Shown: positions 1 through 8,331, counted from the stretch's first letter. The stretch is 12,582 nucleotides of DNA from Comamonadaceae bacterium (GCA_947452325.1 CANGCZ010000026.1:1-12582), one strand, 5' to 3'. The notes: a model not told the origin generated them from the sequence alone. A program made the numbers and translations.

Positions 1-287
1 ATCCCAAACTCGGTGCGCCTTTGCGCAAAGCGGTCAGCAAGGGCGCGGCTCTGGTGCCTTCAGCGAAAAAGCAGGGCACACTGGGAACTGCGGTGGATGT
101 CCCTCTGGGCCACAAAGACGCGGCTTTTGTGCGCAGCCATTTCGATGCCATGGAAGCGCGGGTGGCTGATGCGCCGCGTGCCAATGAAATCGTGGTGGCC
201 GTGGCGGTCACCGACAGCGGCAGACCGCATCCGCGCATCGGCGGATTGCAAGTTCATGAAATCGTGGGCCAGGACGGCTTGCGTTAA
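1..287 (+). CDS. DUF1185 / AA_synth family protein, C-terminal part (5' end outside window)
   Basis: The reading frame is open from the left edge (first full codon at base 3) and ends at TAA 285-287, so about the last 94 residues are visible. The stretch resembles the C-terminus of the AA_synth (DUF1185) family, named in Pfam for a presumed part in amino acid synthesis but without an established reaction. Recognisable pieces are the start PKLGAPLRKAV, a PLGHKD motif, RSHFDAMEARV, DAPRANEIVV, and a TDSGRPHPRIGG segment near the end. No membrane segment or export signal is seen in this part. It lies 49 bp upstream of a nicotinamidase on the same strand and so may belong to the same operon. A link to nicotinate metabolism is inference from position only. 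The family call is from memory of homologues. Confidence 0.75.
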   Translation, partial: PKLGAPLRKAVSKGAALVPSAKKQGTLGTAVDVPLGHKDAAFVRSHFDAMEARVADAPRANEIVVAVAVTDSGRPHPRIGGLQVHEIVGQDGLR

Positions 288-300
288 GTCAGTATCCCTA

Positions 301-315
301 CGCACGGGTTGTGCG
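301..315. other. Short inverted repeat between the DUF1185 gene and pncA
   Basis: A perfect 5-bp stem (CGCAC / GTGCG) with a 5-base loop lies in the 49-bp gap between the DUF1185 stop and pncA. No T-run follows, so it does not look like an intrinsic terminator. It could be chance, an mRNA-processing hairpin or half of an operator. The rest of the gap (288-336) holds only the pncA ribosome binding site. Confidence 0.25.
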
Positions 316-325
316 GTTCTTGATT

Positions 326-333
326 GGAGAGAG
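326..333 (+). promoter_or_regulatory. Ribosome binding site of pncA
   Basis: GGAGAGAG, with its GGAG core ending 7 bases before the ATG at 337, fixes this start. The chosen start keeps the twin-arginine-like N-terminus in the protein. Confidence 0.75.
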
Positions 334-336
334 TAA

Positions 337-1059
337 ATGAAAGCAGATCGCAGAAAACTACTGACCGCCATGGGCACCATGGGTGCATTGGGCGCGGTTG
401 CCCCCTGGGCTTGGTCCGCCACCAAAATCAAACCGGGTGAAGACGCCGTGTTGATCGTGGTCGATGTGCAAAACTGTTTTGTCGAAGGCGGTACCTTGCC
501 CGTTGCCAAAGGCTCGGAAGTGGTGCCTGTCATCAACCGTATCTCCAAAGCGTTTGACAACATTGTGGTCACGCAAGACTGGCATACCCATGGCCATGCT
601 TCATTTGCTTCGGCCTATGACGGCAAAAAACCGTTCGAAACCACCAAGCTGAGTTACGGTACCCAGGTGTTGTGGCCAGACCATTGTGTGCAAGGCACCA
701 AAGATGCCGAGTTGCACAAAGACTTGTCATTGCCAACCGCGCAGTTGATCATCCGCAAGGGCTACCACCCCAAGGTCGACAGCTATTCAGCGTTCATGGA
801 AGCAGACAAAAAAACCGCCACCGGATTGTCCGGTTACTTGAAACAACGCGGCATCAAGAAAGTGTTTGTCACCGGACTGGCCACCGACTTTTGTGTCGCT
901 TGGACAGCCATGGACGCACGCGCTGCCGGATTTGAAGTATCGGTTGTGGAAGACGCTTGCCGTGGCATCGACTTGAACGGTTCACTCGCCGCTGCTTGGA
1001 AGAGCATGGCGGACAAAGGCGTCAAGCGCATCCAGTCTGACGACATCCAAGTCGGCTGA
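337..1059 (+). CDS. pncA: Nicotinamidase with Tat-like signal peptide
   Basis: A 240-residue member of the isochorismatase-like hydrolase family, closest to bacterial PncA. It should hydrolyse nicotinamide to nicotinate and ammonia. The catalytic triad fits Asp43 (VVDVQNCF), Lys141 (IRKGYHP) and Cys186 (GLATDFCV). Metal ligands fit Asp81, His83, His87 (QDWHTHGH) and His116 (WPDHCVQG). The N-terminus reads MKADRRKLLTAMG followed by a hydrophobic Gly/Ala-rich stretch to about residue 27, which resembles a twin-arginine signal peptide with cleavage near Ser27/Ala28. Most nicotinamidases are cytoplasmic, so a periplasmic enzyme is unusual; export is inferred. The gene has a good ribosome binding site and lies 26 bp before nicA, whose product would oxidise the nicotinate formed. 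Pyrazinamidase activity is common in this family. The family call is strong; the location is less certain. Confidence 0.92.
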   Translation: MKADRRKLLTAMGTMGALGAVAPWAWSATKIKPGEDAVLIVVDVQNCFVEGGTLPVAKGSEVVPVINRISKAFDNIVVTQDWHTHGHASFASAYDGKKPFETTKLSYGTQVLWPDHCVQGTKDAELHKDLSLPTAQLIIRKGYHPKVDSYSAFMEADKKTATGLSGYLKQRGIKKVFVTGLATDFCVAWTAMDARAAGFEVSVVEDACRGIDLNGSLAAAWKSMADKGVKRIQSDDIQVG

Positions 1060-1085
1060 CATCACCGTCATCACCACTGCTGCAC

Positions 1086-1577
1086 ATGACACCGATGCGC
1101 TCAGTGGATCTGAGTCTCAAGGTCAATCAACAAACAGTTGATATGACTTTGAGCTCTGCCGCCACGCTGTTGCATGTGCTGCGCAACGACCTCGGCTTGA
1201 ATGGTGCTAAATACGGTTGCGGTTTGGGCGAGTGTGGTGCTTGCACGGTATTGATAGACGGTATACCTGCGCGGGCTTGCGTGGTCCCCGCGTTGGAAAT
1301 GCAGGGCAGAGAAATCACCACCTTGGAAGGCCTGGGCAATGCGCAACAACCGCATGCTGTGCAACAGGCTTTCATAGACACACAGGCCGCGCAATGCGGC
1401 TATTGTTTGAACGGCATGCTGATGATGACCGTGGCCTTGCTGAAAAAAAATCCTCATCCTAATGACGATGACATAAGGCGGGCTTTGTCAGCCAATTTGT
1501 GCCGTTGCGGCACACACATAGAAATCATTGCGGCAGTTCACCGTGCTGCTGAACTGATGAAAGCACAAACTTCGTGA
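1086..1577 (+). CDS. nicA: Nicotinate dehydrogenase small subunit, two [2Fe-2S] clusters
   Basis: A 163-residue iron-sulfur subunit of the xanthine dehydrogenase family (CoxS/IorA/NicA type). Cys45, Cys50, Cys53 and Cys65 form the plant-ferredoxin-type cluster (GCGLGECGACTVLIDG). Cys104, Cys107, Cys139 and Cys141 form the second cluster of the C-terminal four-helix domain (QCGYC and NLCRCG). It passes electrons from the molybdenum centre of the large subunit to that subunit's haems. No export signal is seen. The start is ATG 1086; a second ATG at 1095 is also possible, and neither has a clear ribosome binding site. The stop overlaps the nicB start in GTGA. Such small subunits are alike across many hydroxylases, so the nicotinate call rests on the partner type and the neighbouring nicotinamidase. 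Isoquinoline- or aldehyde-type substrates cannot be ruled out. Confidence 0.85.
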   Translation: MTPMRSVDLSLKVNQQTVDMTLSSAATLLHVLRNDLGLNGAKYGCGLGECGACTVLIDGIPARACVVPALEMQGREITTLEGLGNAQQPHAVQQAFIDTQAAQCGYCLNGMLMMTVALLKKNPHPNDDDIRRALSANLCRCGTHIEIIAAVHRAAELMKAQTS

Positions 1578-4500
1578 GCATGCGCGCGTTTCAGGTGCAA
1601 TCACGCGCCGATGTGTTTGATGCGCAGGGTGTGTTGCGCGTGGTGCGCGCCCCTTTGCCTGCCGCGCCGCCTGCACCGGGTCAACCCGGGTTTGTTTACA
1701 GCCAAGCAGACGAGGGCGCAGAATGTTTCATTGCGTTGTGGGACGACGGCAGCGTGACCGCATTGCACGGTCATGTGGATTTGGGTACAGGGCTTCGCAC
1801 CGCGCTCACGCAAATCGTCGCCGAGGAATTGTCTGTATCGCCGTCATGCGTACACATGGTGATGGGTATGACTGGTGTGTCGCCTAACCAAGGCTCGACG
1901 ATTGCAAGTGCGTCTCTACAAATTCACGCCGCGCCTTTGCGCGCAGCCGCCGCCCAAGCCGCGCAATGGTTGTTGCAACAAGCAGCACGTTTATGGGTGT
2001 TGCCAATCGAACAACTGCGTTTAACACCGCATGGTATTCAAGCCGCAGACCGTGCCCCCGTGGCCTGGGGTGGTTTGCTCAAAGGCTTGAACATTGAACT
2101 GAATTTGGACTTGAACACCAGGCTCAAGCCTTTGGATGAACACCGTGTGTCAGGCCAAAGTTTGCCGCGCATAGATATACCTGCCAAAGTGTTTGGTGAA
2201 TTGGTGTTTGTGCATGACATGCGACTGCCCGGCATGTTGCACGGGCGTGTGGTGCGACCGCCTTATGCAGGCGCGGACAGCGGCGACTTCATCGGTAAAA
2301 CATTAGAGCGTGTGGACGCGCAATCCATCGCGCACATTCCCGGTATCTGTTCGGTGGTGGTGCAAGGCGACTTTGTCGGTATCGTGGCCGAGCGAGAAGA
2401 GCACGCAGAGCAAGCCATGCGTGAACTTGTTGTTGTGTGGAAACCCTGGCCCGGCATGCCGGATGTGTCCGACGCTGAAAACGCCATCCGCCGCAACCCC
2501 TCTACAGCGCGTCAGTTGATCAATGAAGGTGATGTGGATTTGGCTTTGCGGGATGCCCATCAGCATTTGCAACGCACCTATGTATGGCCTTACCAGTTGC
2601 ATGCGTCTATCGGCCCCTCGTGTGCGGTCGCGCATTGGCAACCGCCGCAGGAAACGGAGTCGCCTTACCAACTTCGCATCTGGGCAGGCACACAAAACCC
2701 CCACGCCTTGCGCGCTGACATTGCCTTGCTTTGCGATTTGCGTGACACCGACGTGGATGTGGTTCGCATGGAAGCCGCCGGTTGCTATGGCCGCAATGGT
2801 GCGGATGATGTGGCCGCAGATGCCGCGCTGTTATCCAAGGCCGTAGGTGCGCCGGTACGTGTGCAACTCAGTCGCGAGCAAGAGCACTTGTGGGAGCCCA
2901 AGGGCGCGGCGCAACTCATGCAAGTGCAAGGCGGTTTATCTGCAATCGGCGAACCCAGCGGTTATGACTTTCAAGCGTCATACCCGTCGAACGGTGCCAC
3001 TACTTTAGCGCTGTTATTCACGCGCACCATAGAGCCTTTGGCGCGCAGTTTCGAGATGGGGGACCGCACAGCTCGTCCGCCCTACGACTACGCGGACATG
3101 CGAGTCACTGTCAATGACATGCCACCCATACTTCGTGCTTCTTGGTTGCGCGGTGTGTCAGCATTGCCGAATGCATTTGCGCATGAAAGTTTTATAGACG
3201 AGCTGGCCACAGCCGCAGGCGTGGACCCGCTGCAATACCGCTTGGCGCACATGTCTGACGAACGTGCCAAAGAGATGTTGCAAGCCACCGCCGACAAAGC
3301 GGGTTGGAAGCCGCACACACAACCGCAACAACAAGCCGCCCAAGGCGATTGGTTGCAAGGGCAGGGCGTGGCTTATGCGCGTTACACACACAGCAAATGG
3401 CCGGGTTTTGGCGCCGCATGGGCTGCGTGGGTGGCGGATGTGCAGGTGAACAAAACCACGGGTGAAGTACAGGTCAAACGCGTGGTGGTCGGACATGACG
3501 CAGGCCGTGTCATCAATCCCAAAGGCGTTGAACAACAAGTGCACGGCAACGTGTTGCAAACCACCAGCCGAGCTTTGTTTGAGCAAATACAAACCGACAG
3601 CACGGACGGCAGTGTCACCAGCGCAGAGTGGGGCAGTTACCCCCTATTGAATTTCAGGCAAGTGCCGGTGATTGAAGTGGTGCAAATGCCGCGACCGCAG
3701 CAAGACCCTTTGGGTGCGGGTGAGTCGTCTTCTGTGCCAGGTACCGCTGCGATCGCGAATGCGATTTTTGATGCCACCGGTGTGCGTTTTAGAAACCCGC
3801 CTTTCACGCCTGAGGTCGTGCGTGCGGCGATTAACCCAATAGCCGCACCCAGCACACACACACCACAAGCCGAACAAGTCACGCCTGATGTGCCGCGTTC
3901 CAAGCAACCGGGTTTGCGCAGTGCTTGGCGTTGGCAACAATGGGGCGGCGTGTTGTTCGCTGCGCTTGCCGTGGGTGCAGCACTTGTCGGCTGGCGCAGT
4001 GCCTTGCCGCGCATCACACCATCGATTACAACTTTCAGCGAAACGCAACTTCAACGTGGGGCGCAATTGGCCGCGCTTGGCAATTGCATCAGTTGCCACA
4101 CCGCAGAGCAGGGCGCAACACTGGCCGGCGGCAAAGCATTCACTACGCCGTACGGCACTGTTTACAGCACCAACCTCAGCCCTGATGTTGACACCGGCAT
4201 AGGCGCATGGTCTTACCAGGCGTTTGCGCGAGCCATGCGCCAAGGCGTGTCGCGCGACGGTCATGCCTTGTACCCTGTGTTTCCGTTCACCTCGTTTGCA
4301 CGCATAAGCGATGAAGACATGACTGCCTTGTACGCCTGGTTGATGACGCAAACACCGGTCGCGCAAACCACCCCCGCGCCTGACATGGTGTGGGGTTTGA
4401 ATATGCGTCCCTTGTTGTCTGTATGGAATGCGGTGTTTCATCACGACAGACAAGACCGTTACGACAGCACGCAAACACCGACATGGAACAGAGGCGAATA

Positions 4501-5203
4501 CCTGGTGAACGGCGTGGCCCATTGCGGTGCGTGTCACACACCTCGCAACCTGATGGGTGCAGAGCAAAAGCAAACCGCGTACATGCAAGGTGCGTGGGTC
4601 GATGGCTGGCATGCACCGTCGCTCACCGGTTTCAACACTTCCCCCATGCCATGGCGAGAAAAGGATTTCTTCAATTACCTGCGCAAAGGCTATACCGGTT
4701 TTCACGGCACAGCCAGCGGCCCGATGGCGCAAGTGGTGCGCAATTTGCAAACCGTATCGGATGAAGACATTCAAGCCATGGCTGTGTATTTGGCTTCTTT
4801 GAACCCGAATGCTTCTGCATTGGGTGATGCAGATTTCGGCGCGCGAGCGATTGCCGTGGTAAGCCAAGCCGCGAACAGCGCACCTTTGCCGGATGCGGCT
4901 GCCAGGCAATTTGTGGGCAGTTGCGGTGCCTGCCACCACGATGGTGACGGCCCTCAATTGTTGGGTGTCAATCAAGCACTTGCACTCAACGGTAATTTGC
5001 ACAGCGACAGCCCGGCCAATGTGGTGAATGTGATTTTGCATGGCGTGCAACAACCCGCGTCACGCGAGACGGGTTTTATGCCGGGGTTTGCGCACAGTTT
5101 GAGCAAACAGCAAATCGTGAGCTTGGTGCAATGGATGCGACAGCGTTATGCGCCCGGTAAGCCGGTTTGGAAGGCGGAAGAGATTGTGAAAGTGATGAAT
5201 TAA
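1574..5203 (+). CDS. nicB: Nicotinate dehydrogenase large subunit: molybdopterin domain fused to tri-haem cytochrome c
   Basis: A 1209-residue fusion, about the size of Pseudomonas putida NicB, which with NicA hydroxylates nicotinate to 6-hydroxynicotinate. Residues about 40-770 are an IorB-like molybdopterin-binding part. An aldehyde/xanthine dehydrogenase C2-like piece comes first (HVDLGTG, EELSVSP), followed by a hammerhead-like domain at about 193-300 ([21 protein letters not shown]). The probable catalytic Glu717 lies in PLGAGESS. One membrane segment lies at about 791-809, with basic residues just before it. The tail has three CxxCH haem sites: Cys838-His842, Cys984-His988 and Cys1117-His1121. 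Likely distal Met ligands are Met1051 (GPMA) and Met1169 (FMPGF). With no N-terminal signal, the molybdenum part would be cytoplasmic and the haems periplasmic, which is inference. The start is GTG 1574, coupled to the nicA stop; ATG 1580 is the alternative. The exact substrate is inferred from family and context. Confidence 0.87.
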   Translation: MSMRAFQVQSRADVFDAQGVLRVVRAPLPAAPPAPGQPGFVYSQADEGAECFIALWDDGSVTALHGHVDLGTGLRTALTQIVAEELSVSPSCVHMVMGMTGVSPNQGSTIASASLQIHAAPLRAAAAQAAQWLLQQAARLWVLPIEQLRLTPHGIQAADRAPVAWGGLLKGLNIELNLDLNTRLKPLDEHRVSGQSLPRIDIPAKVFGELVFVHDMRLPGMLHGRVVRPPYAGADSGDFIGKTLERVDAQSIAHIPGICSVVVQGDFVGIVAEREEHAEQAMRELVVVWKPWPGMPDVSDAENAIRRNPSTARQLINEGDVDLALRDAHQHLQRTYVWPYQLHASIGPSCAVAHWQPPQETESPYQLRIWAGTQNPHALRADIALLCDLRDTDVDVVRMEAAGCYGRNGADDVAADAALLSKAVGAPVRVQLSREQEHLWEPKGAAQLMQVQGGLSAIGEPSGYDFQASYPSNGATTLALLFTRTIEPLARSFEMGDRTARPPYDYADMRVTVNDMPPILRASWLRGVSALPNAFAHESFIDELATAAGVDPLQYRLAHMSDERAKEMLQATADKAGWKPHTQPQQQAAQGDWLQGQGVAYARYTHSKWPGFGAAWAAWVADVQVNKTTGEVQVKRVVVGHDAGRVINPKGVEQQVHGNVLQTTSRALFEQIQTDSTDGSVTSAEWGSYPLLNFRQVPVIEVVQMPRPQQDPLGAGESSSVPGTAAIANAIFDATGVRFRNPPFTPEVVRAAINPIAAPSTHTPQAEQVTPDVPRSKQPGLRSAWRWQQWGGVLFAALAVGAALVGWRSALPRITPSITTFSETQLQRGAQLAALGNCISCHTAEQGATLAGGKAFTTPYGTVYSTNLSPDVDTGIGAWSYQAFARAMRQGVSRDGHALYPVFPFTSFARISDEDMTALYAWLMTQTPVAQTTPAPDMVWGLNMRPLLSVWNAVFHHDRQDRYDSTQTPTWNRGEYLVNGVAHCGACHTPRNLMGAEQKQTAYMQGAWVDGWHAPSLTGFNTSPMPWREKDFFNYLRKGYTGFHGTASGPMAQVVRNLQTVSDEDIQAMAVYLASLNPNASALGDADFGARAIAVVSQAANSAPLPDAAARQFVGSCGACHHDGDGPQLLGVNQALALNGNLHSDSPANVVNVILHGVQQPASRETGFMPGFAHSLSKQQIVSLVQWMRQRYAPGKPVWKAEEIVKVMN

Positions 5204-5205
5204 AT

Positions 5206-5745
5206 ATGACCGTCAGAGACATTCTCAAAATGGGTGATACCCGACTTTTGCAAATCGCGGAGCCGGTGACAGCGTTTGACACACCTGAGTTGCACGCACT
5301 CATCCATGACATGCGCGAAACCATGGCTGCGGTGAACGGTGCAGGGTTGGCTGCACCACAAATCGGCGTGAACCTGCAATTGGTCATCTTCGGCAGTAAC
5401 CAGACCAACCCGCGCTACCCCGACAGACCATTGGTGCCGAAAACCGTATTGATCAACCCGGTGATCACGCCTATAGGCGTAGACGAAGAACAGGATTGGG
5501 AAGGCTGCTTGTCAGTGCCCGGCTTGCGCGGTATGGTGCCCAGATGGGCGCAAATTCGCTACACAGGTTTTGATGAAACAGGACACGAGATAGACAGAAC
5601 CGTGAGCGGTTTTCATGCGCGTATGGTGCAACATGAATGCGACCACTTGATAGGTAAGCTCTACCCGATGCGGGTGCGGGACTTCACGCAGTTTGGCTAC
5701 ACCGAGGTGTTGTTTCCGGATATCGGGGATGTGGAGGATGATTGA
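5206..5745 (+). CDS. def: Peptide deformylase
   Basis: A 179-residue metallohydrolase that removes the formyl group from the initiator methionine of new proteins in the cytoplasm. All three family motifs are intact: GAGLAAPQ at 45-52, EGCLS at 99-103 and QHECDH at 142-147. Metal ligands are therefore Cys101, His143 and His147, with catalytic Glu144. ATG 5206 begins 2 bases after the nicB stop. An in-frame TTG at 5167 would add 13 residues inside nicB, but these do not look like family sequence, so the ATG is preferred. The ribosome binding site is weak, which suggests translation is coupled to nicB. Deformylase genes usually sit beside fmt; this one ends a catabolic operon, so it may be a second copy, but the window cannot show that. 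Confidence 0.95.
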   Translation: MTVRDILKMGDTRLLQIAEPVTAFDTPELHALIHDMRETMAAVNGAGLAAPQIGVNLQLVIFGSNQTNPRYPDRPLVPKTVLINPVITPIGVDEEQDWEGCLSVPGLRGMVPRWAQIRYTGFDETGHEIDRTVSGFHARMVQHECDHLIGKLYPMRVRDFTQFGYTEVLFPDIGDVEDD

Positions 5746-5750
5746 ACTAA
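5746..5750. other. Five-base gap between convergent operons
   Basis: The def stop (TGA 5743-5745, plus strand) and the crtB stop (TAA on the minus strand, 5751-5753) face each other across 5 bases. There is no room for a terminator between them, and I see no strong GC hairpin with a T-run just inside either gene. Transcripts from the two operons probably overlap at their 3' ends. Confidence 0.8.
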
Positions 5751-6812
5751 TTAACGCTGAAACCTGTTCACCGGTACGCCAGAGCTTTGCCTTCTATGCA
5801 TCTCCAAACGCTCAAACATGTTCAGCATAGATTCAATGCGCGGCGGTTTGGGCAAAGTCATGTCCATCACATTTTGCGCGCTGAGTTGGCATTGCTCCAC
5901 CAGATAGGCGATGCCAGCCAGGGGTTGCGGTTGCTGGCGCTGCACCGTCACCCAGTGCGATTGCACCCAGGCTCGGGCCAGCAACCAGAGCTTGCGTTTG
6001 CCACTGACCACGCTGCGGTGGTTGACCGGGTCCATGCCCGTGCGGCGCAGTTGATGGCCAATTTCTGCATAAATCACATTGGCTGACATGATGGCCGGGC
6101 GACAGTCGCGCGGTAAATGCGCAATGCCAGCCACCGATTGTTTGTACAAGCTGTCTGCCTCATGCAGCACGCGTTCAACCACGCGTTGCAATGCTGGGGT
6201 ACATGCGGGTGACAGCAACCAAGCCTCAGGATCTATGCCCTCTTGACGCATCCATTGCAGGGGAAGGTAAATGCGGCCTATGCGTGCGTCTTCGCCGACA
6301 TCACGCGCAATATTGGTGAGTTGCATGGCCACACCTAACTCGCATGCGCGCGCCAAAGTGACTGCTTGTTGCGGGCCCATGATCCAACACATCATCGCGC
6401 CGACGCTACCGGCGACGCGTGCAGCGTAGCCATGCAAATCTTCCATGGTTTCGTAACGCCGCTCATGACCGTCCCATGCGAAACCGTCAAGCAATGCATC
6501 CAGCAAATGACGCGGCAAGGCATGGCGTTGCACAACCACAGCCAGTGCACGGTCTTCGACGGTGTTTTCTGGTTGTCCCGCATAAATACGGTCCAGTCGG
6601 TGGTGCAGCACTTTCAAGCTTCGTTCAATGGAATCGCCCAAGTCCACCATGTCATCGGCTACGCGGCAAAACGCGTACAGCGCAATGGCAGCATCGCGTA
6701 TGCGTTTGGGCAACAAGCGGCTGGCGGCAAAAAAAGTTTTAGAGCCACCGCGCATCATCTCTACGCAAGCGGCCAGATCGCGATCGGCCTGGTCAGTGAA
6801 AGGCAAGGGCAT
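5751..6812 (-). CDS. crtB: 15-cis-phytoene synthase
   Basis: A 353-residue squalene/phytoene synthase-family enzyme that condenses two geranylgeranyl diphosphates to phytoene, the first carotenoid-specific step. The two Mg-diphosphate-binding Asp motifs are present: Asp53-Asp54-x-x-Asp57 (RVADDMVD) and Asp171-x-x-x-Asp175 (IARDVGED). The family's early GGSKTFFAASRLLP stretch (22-35) and the NIARDVGED/GRIYLPL region are clear, and length is normal for a bacterial CrtB. ATG at 6812 is preferred because AGGTGG lies 6 bases upstream and MPLPFTDQADR fits the family; a TTG at 6830 would add six residues. The gene overlaps the 3' end of crtI by 20 bp and is the last gene of the photosynthesis operon here. 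Squalene or HpnC/D-type synthases are relatives, but adjacency to crtI makes phytoene synthase much more likely. Confidence 0.93.
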   Translation of the reverse strand: MPLPFTDQADRDLAACVEMMRGGSKTFFAASRLLPKRIRDAAIALYAFCRVADDMVDLGDSIERSLKVLHHRLDRIYAGQPENTVEDRALAVVVQRHALPRHLLDALLDGFAWDGHERRYETMEDLHGYAARVAGSVGAMMCWIMGPQQAVTLARACELGVAMQLTNIARDVGEDARIGRIYLPLQWMRQEGIDPEAWLLSPACTPALQRVVERVLHEADSLYKQSVAGIAHLPRDCRPAIMSANVIYAEIGHQLRRTGMDPVNHRSVVSGKRKLWLLARAWVQSHWVTVQRQQPQPLAGIAYLVEQCQLSAQNVMDMTLPKPPRIESMLNMFERLEMHRRQSSGVPVNRFQR

Positions 6813-8331
6813 GGGGTACCACCTGTTCAAGCATTTTGGCTGACATCAGCACACTGGGTACGCCTGCACCCGGTTGCGTGCCGGCGCCCACGAGAAATAA
6901 ATTTTTGATGTCTTCGCTGCGATTGTGCGGACGGAACCACGCACTCTGTGTCAGCACCGGCTCCAGACCAAAGCCCGCGCCTTTGAATGACCACAAGCGG
7001 TCCTGAAAATCTTGCGGTGTGGTGACTTTGGATGTGACGATGTGTTGCTTTAAGCCGGGCAACACACTGTCTTGCAACACCGTGGCAATGGCTTCTTTGT
7101 ATTGCTCGGTGATGGCCGGCCAGTCGGTGCCGCTGCTCAGATTGGGCACCACGGAAAGCGCGTAAAACGTGTCGCAGCCCTCTGGTGCCAGCGACGGGTC
7201 GGTGGCGGTGGGTCTATACAAGTAAAGACTGAAGTCTTTGGACAACGAGTGGTTTTTGAAAATATCTTGCAACAAGCCTTTGTAACGCGGTCCCAGCACC
7301 ATCATGTGGTGCGGCACATCTTTGTATTGTTTGTCGGTACCGAAATACCAAACGAACAGACCGGAGGAATAGTGCCCCTTGTCAATGCGGCGGTTGCTCC
7401 AACTGGGGCGGTATTTTTCTGCGATCAGGTGTTTGTATGTCCATGCAGCATCTGCGTTGCTCACCACAATGTCCGCGCCTATGAATTCACCGTTTTCCAG
7501 CTCCACGCCCACGGCTTTGCCGTTGTCCACGCTGATGCGGGTGACGGCGGCGTTGTAGCGAATCGGTACATGGCGTTGTTGCAATAACTTGACCAGCGCA
7601 TTGACAATGGCACCTGTACCGCCCATGGCGGAATGCACGCCCCAGCGTTGCTCCAGGATGTGAATGAGTGAATACACACAGGTGACTGAAAACGGGTTGC
7701 CGCCGATCAGCAGCGGATGAAAGCTCATGACGATGCGCAGCTTGGGGTGTTGGAGGTACGAAGACACCATGCTGTAAATCGAGCGCCAGGCTTTCATGCG
7801 CGCCAGGTTAGGCAAGGCTTTGACGACATCGGTCAAAGTCTCAAAGGGAATAGAGCCAAGTTCAACAAAACCCAATTCATAGCACTGCGCCGAGGCCTTC
7901 ATCAGGTCTTTGAAACCTTGCACATCCACCGGACTGATGGCTTGGATTTGGGCCAGCATAGAAGCTTCGTCGTTGCTGTAGTCAAAATGCGTGCCGTCAT
8001 CAAAACGTATGCGGTAGAACGGCGACATGGCGCGCAAATCCACGTGGTCTTGCATGCTCTCGCCACAAAGGGTGAACAATTCCTCTAGCAAATGCGGCAG
8101 CGTGATGATGGTAGGCCCGGCGTCGAAAGTGAAGCCGTCTTGCTTGTGCACATAAGCGCGACCGCCGGGGGCATCCAACTTTTCCAATACTTGCACTTGG
8201 TAGCCCATCACGCTCAGCCGAATGGCTGCAGCCAGCCCGCCAAACCCACTGCCGATGACGATAGCGCGCGGGGAATGTCTGGCCGGTGTGTCACCATTGG
8301 ACCGGTCTTCGATTGTGCGAAATGCATTCAT
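6793..8331 (-). CDS. crtI: Phytoene desaturase
   Basis: A 512-residue FAD-dependent desaturase that turns phytoene into neurosporene (three steps) or lycopene (four steps); the sequence alone does not tell me which. The N-terminal dinucleotide-binding motif is GSGFGG (27-32), followed by an acidic strand end and the PGGRAYV motif near 55-61. The C-terminal CrtI signature LFLVGAGTQPGAGVPSVL is near 478-495. The motif FDAGPTIITLP near residue 69 is also typical. It is a peripheral membrane enzyme in known relatives. The start ATG overlaps the puhE stop in ATGA, and the 3' end overlaps crtB, so crtI and crtB are translated as a pair. CrtD (methoxyneurosporene desaturase) is a paralogue, but the pairing with crtB and the overall match favour CrtI. 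Confidence 0.93.
   Translation of the reverse strand: MNAFRTIEDRSNGDTPARHSPRAIVIGSGFGGLAAAIRLSVMGYQVQVLEKLDAPGGRAYVHKQDGFTFDAGPTIITLPHLLEELFTLCGESMQDHVDLRAMSPFYRIRFDDGTHFDYSNDEASMLAQIQAISPVDVQGFKDLMKASAQCYELGFVELGSIPFETLTDVVKALPNLARMKAWRSIYSMVSSYLQHPKLRIVMSFHPLLIGGNPFSVTCVYSLIHILEQRWGVHSAMGGTGAIVNALVKLLQQRHVPIRYNAAVTRISVDNGKAVGVELENGEFIGADIVVSNADAAWTYKHLIAEKYRPSWSNRRIDKGHYSSGLFVWYFGTDKQYKDVPHHMMVLGPRYKGLLQDIFKNHSLSKDFSLYLYRPTATDPSLAPEGCDTFYALSVVPNLSSGTDWPAITEQYKEAIATVLQDSVLPGLKQHIVTSKVTTPQDFQDRLWSFKGAGFGLEPVLTQSAWFRPHNRSEDIKNLFLVGAGTQPGAGVPSVLMSAKMLEQVVPHALAFH
6819..6824 (-). promoter_or_regulatory. Ribosome binding site deciding the crtB start
   Basis: On the minus strand AGGTGG lies 6 bases before the ATG at 6812-6810, inside the last codons of crtI. 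It favours this ATG over the in-frame TTG at 6830-6828. Confidence 0.65.

Noticed and set aside
60..572. A 170-codon minus-strand frame across the DUF1185-pncA junction
   Set aside because: Both overlapped plus-strand genes have recognisable family motifs and pncA has a good ribosome binding site; the minus frame has none.
822..834. A CCGGA-TTG-TCCGG-type palindrome inside pncA
   Set aside because: It is short, lies within coding sequence and has no T-run, so neither terminator nor operator is supported.
3644..5053. A 469-codon open frame on the minus strand, antisense to nicB
   Set aside because: It lies wholly within nicB, which has clear domains and three haem motifs. The antisense product is rich in Arg, His and Cys with no recognisable family, as expected from codon bias.
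5167..5205. A longer def start at TTG 5167
   Set aside because: It adds 13 residues inside nicB that are unlike deformylases; the ATG at 5206 gives the normal N-terminus.
6813..6830. A longer crtB start at TTG 6830
   Set aside because: The ATG at 6812 has a well-placed AGGTGG and fits the family N-terminus.
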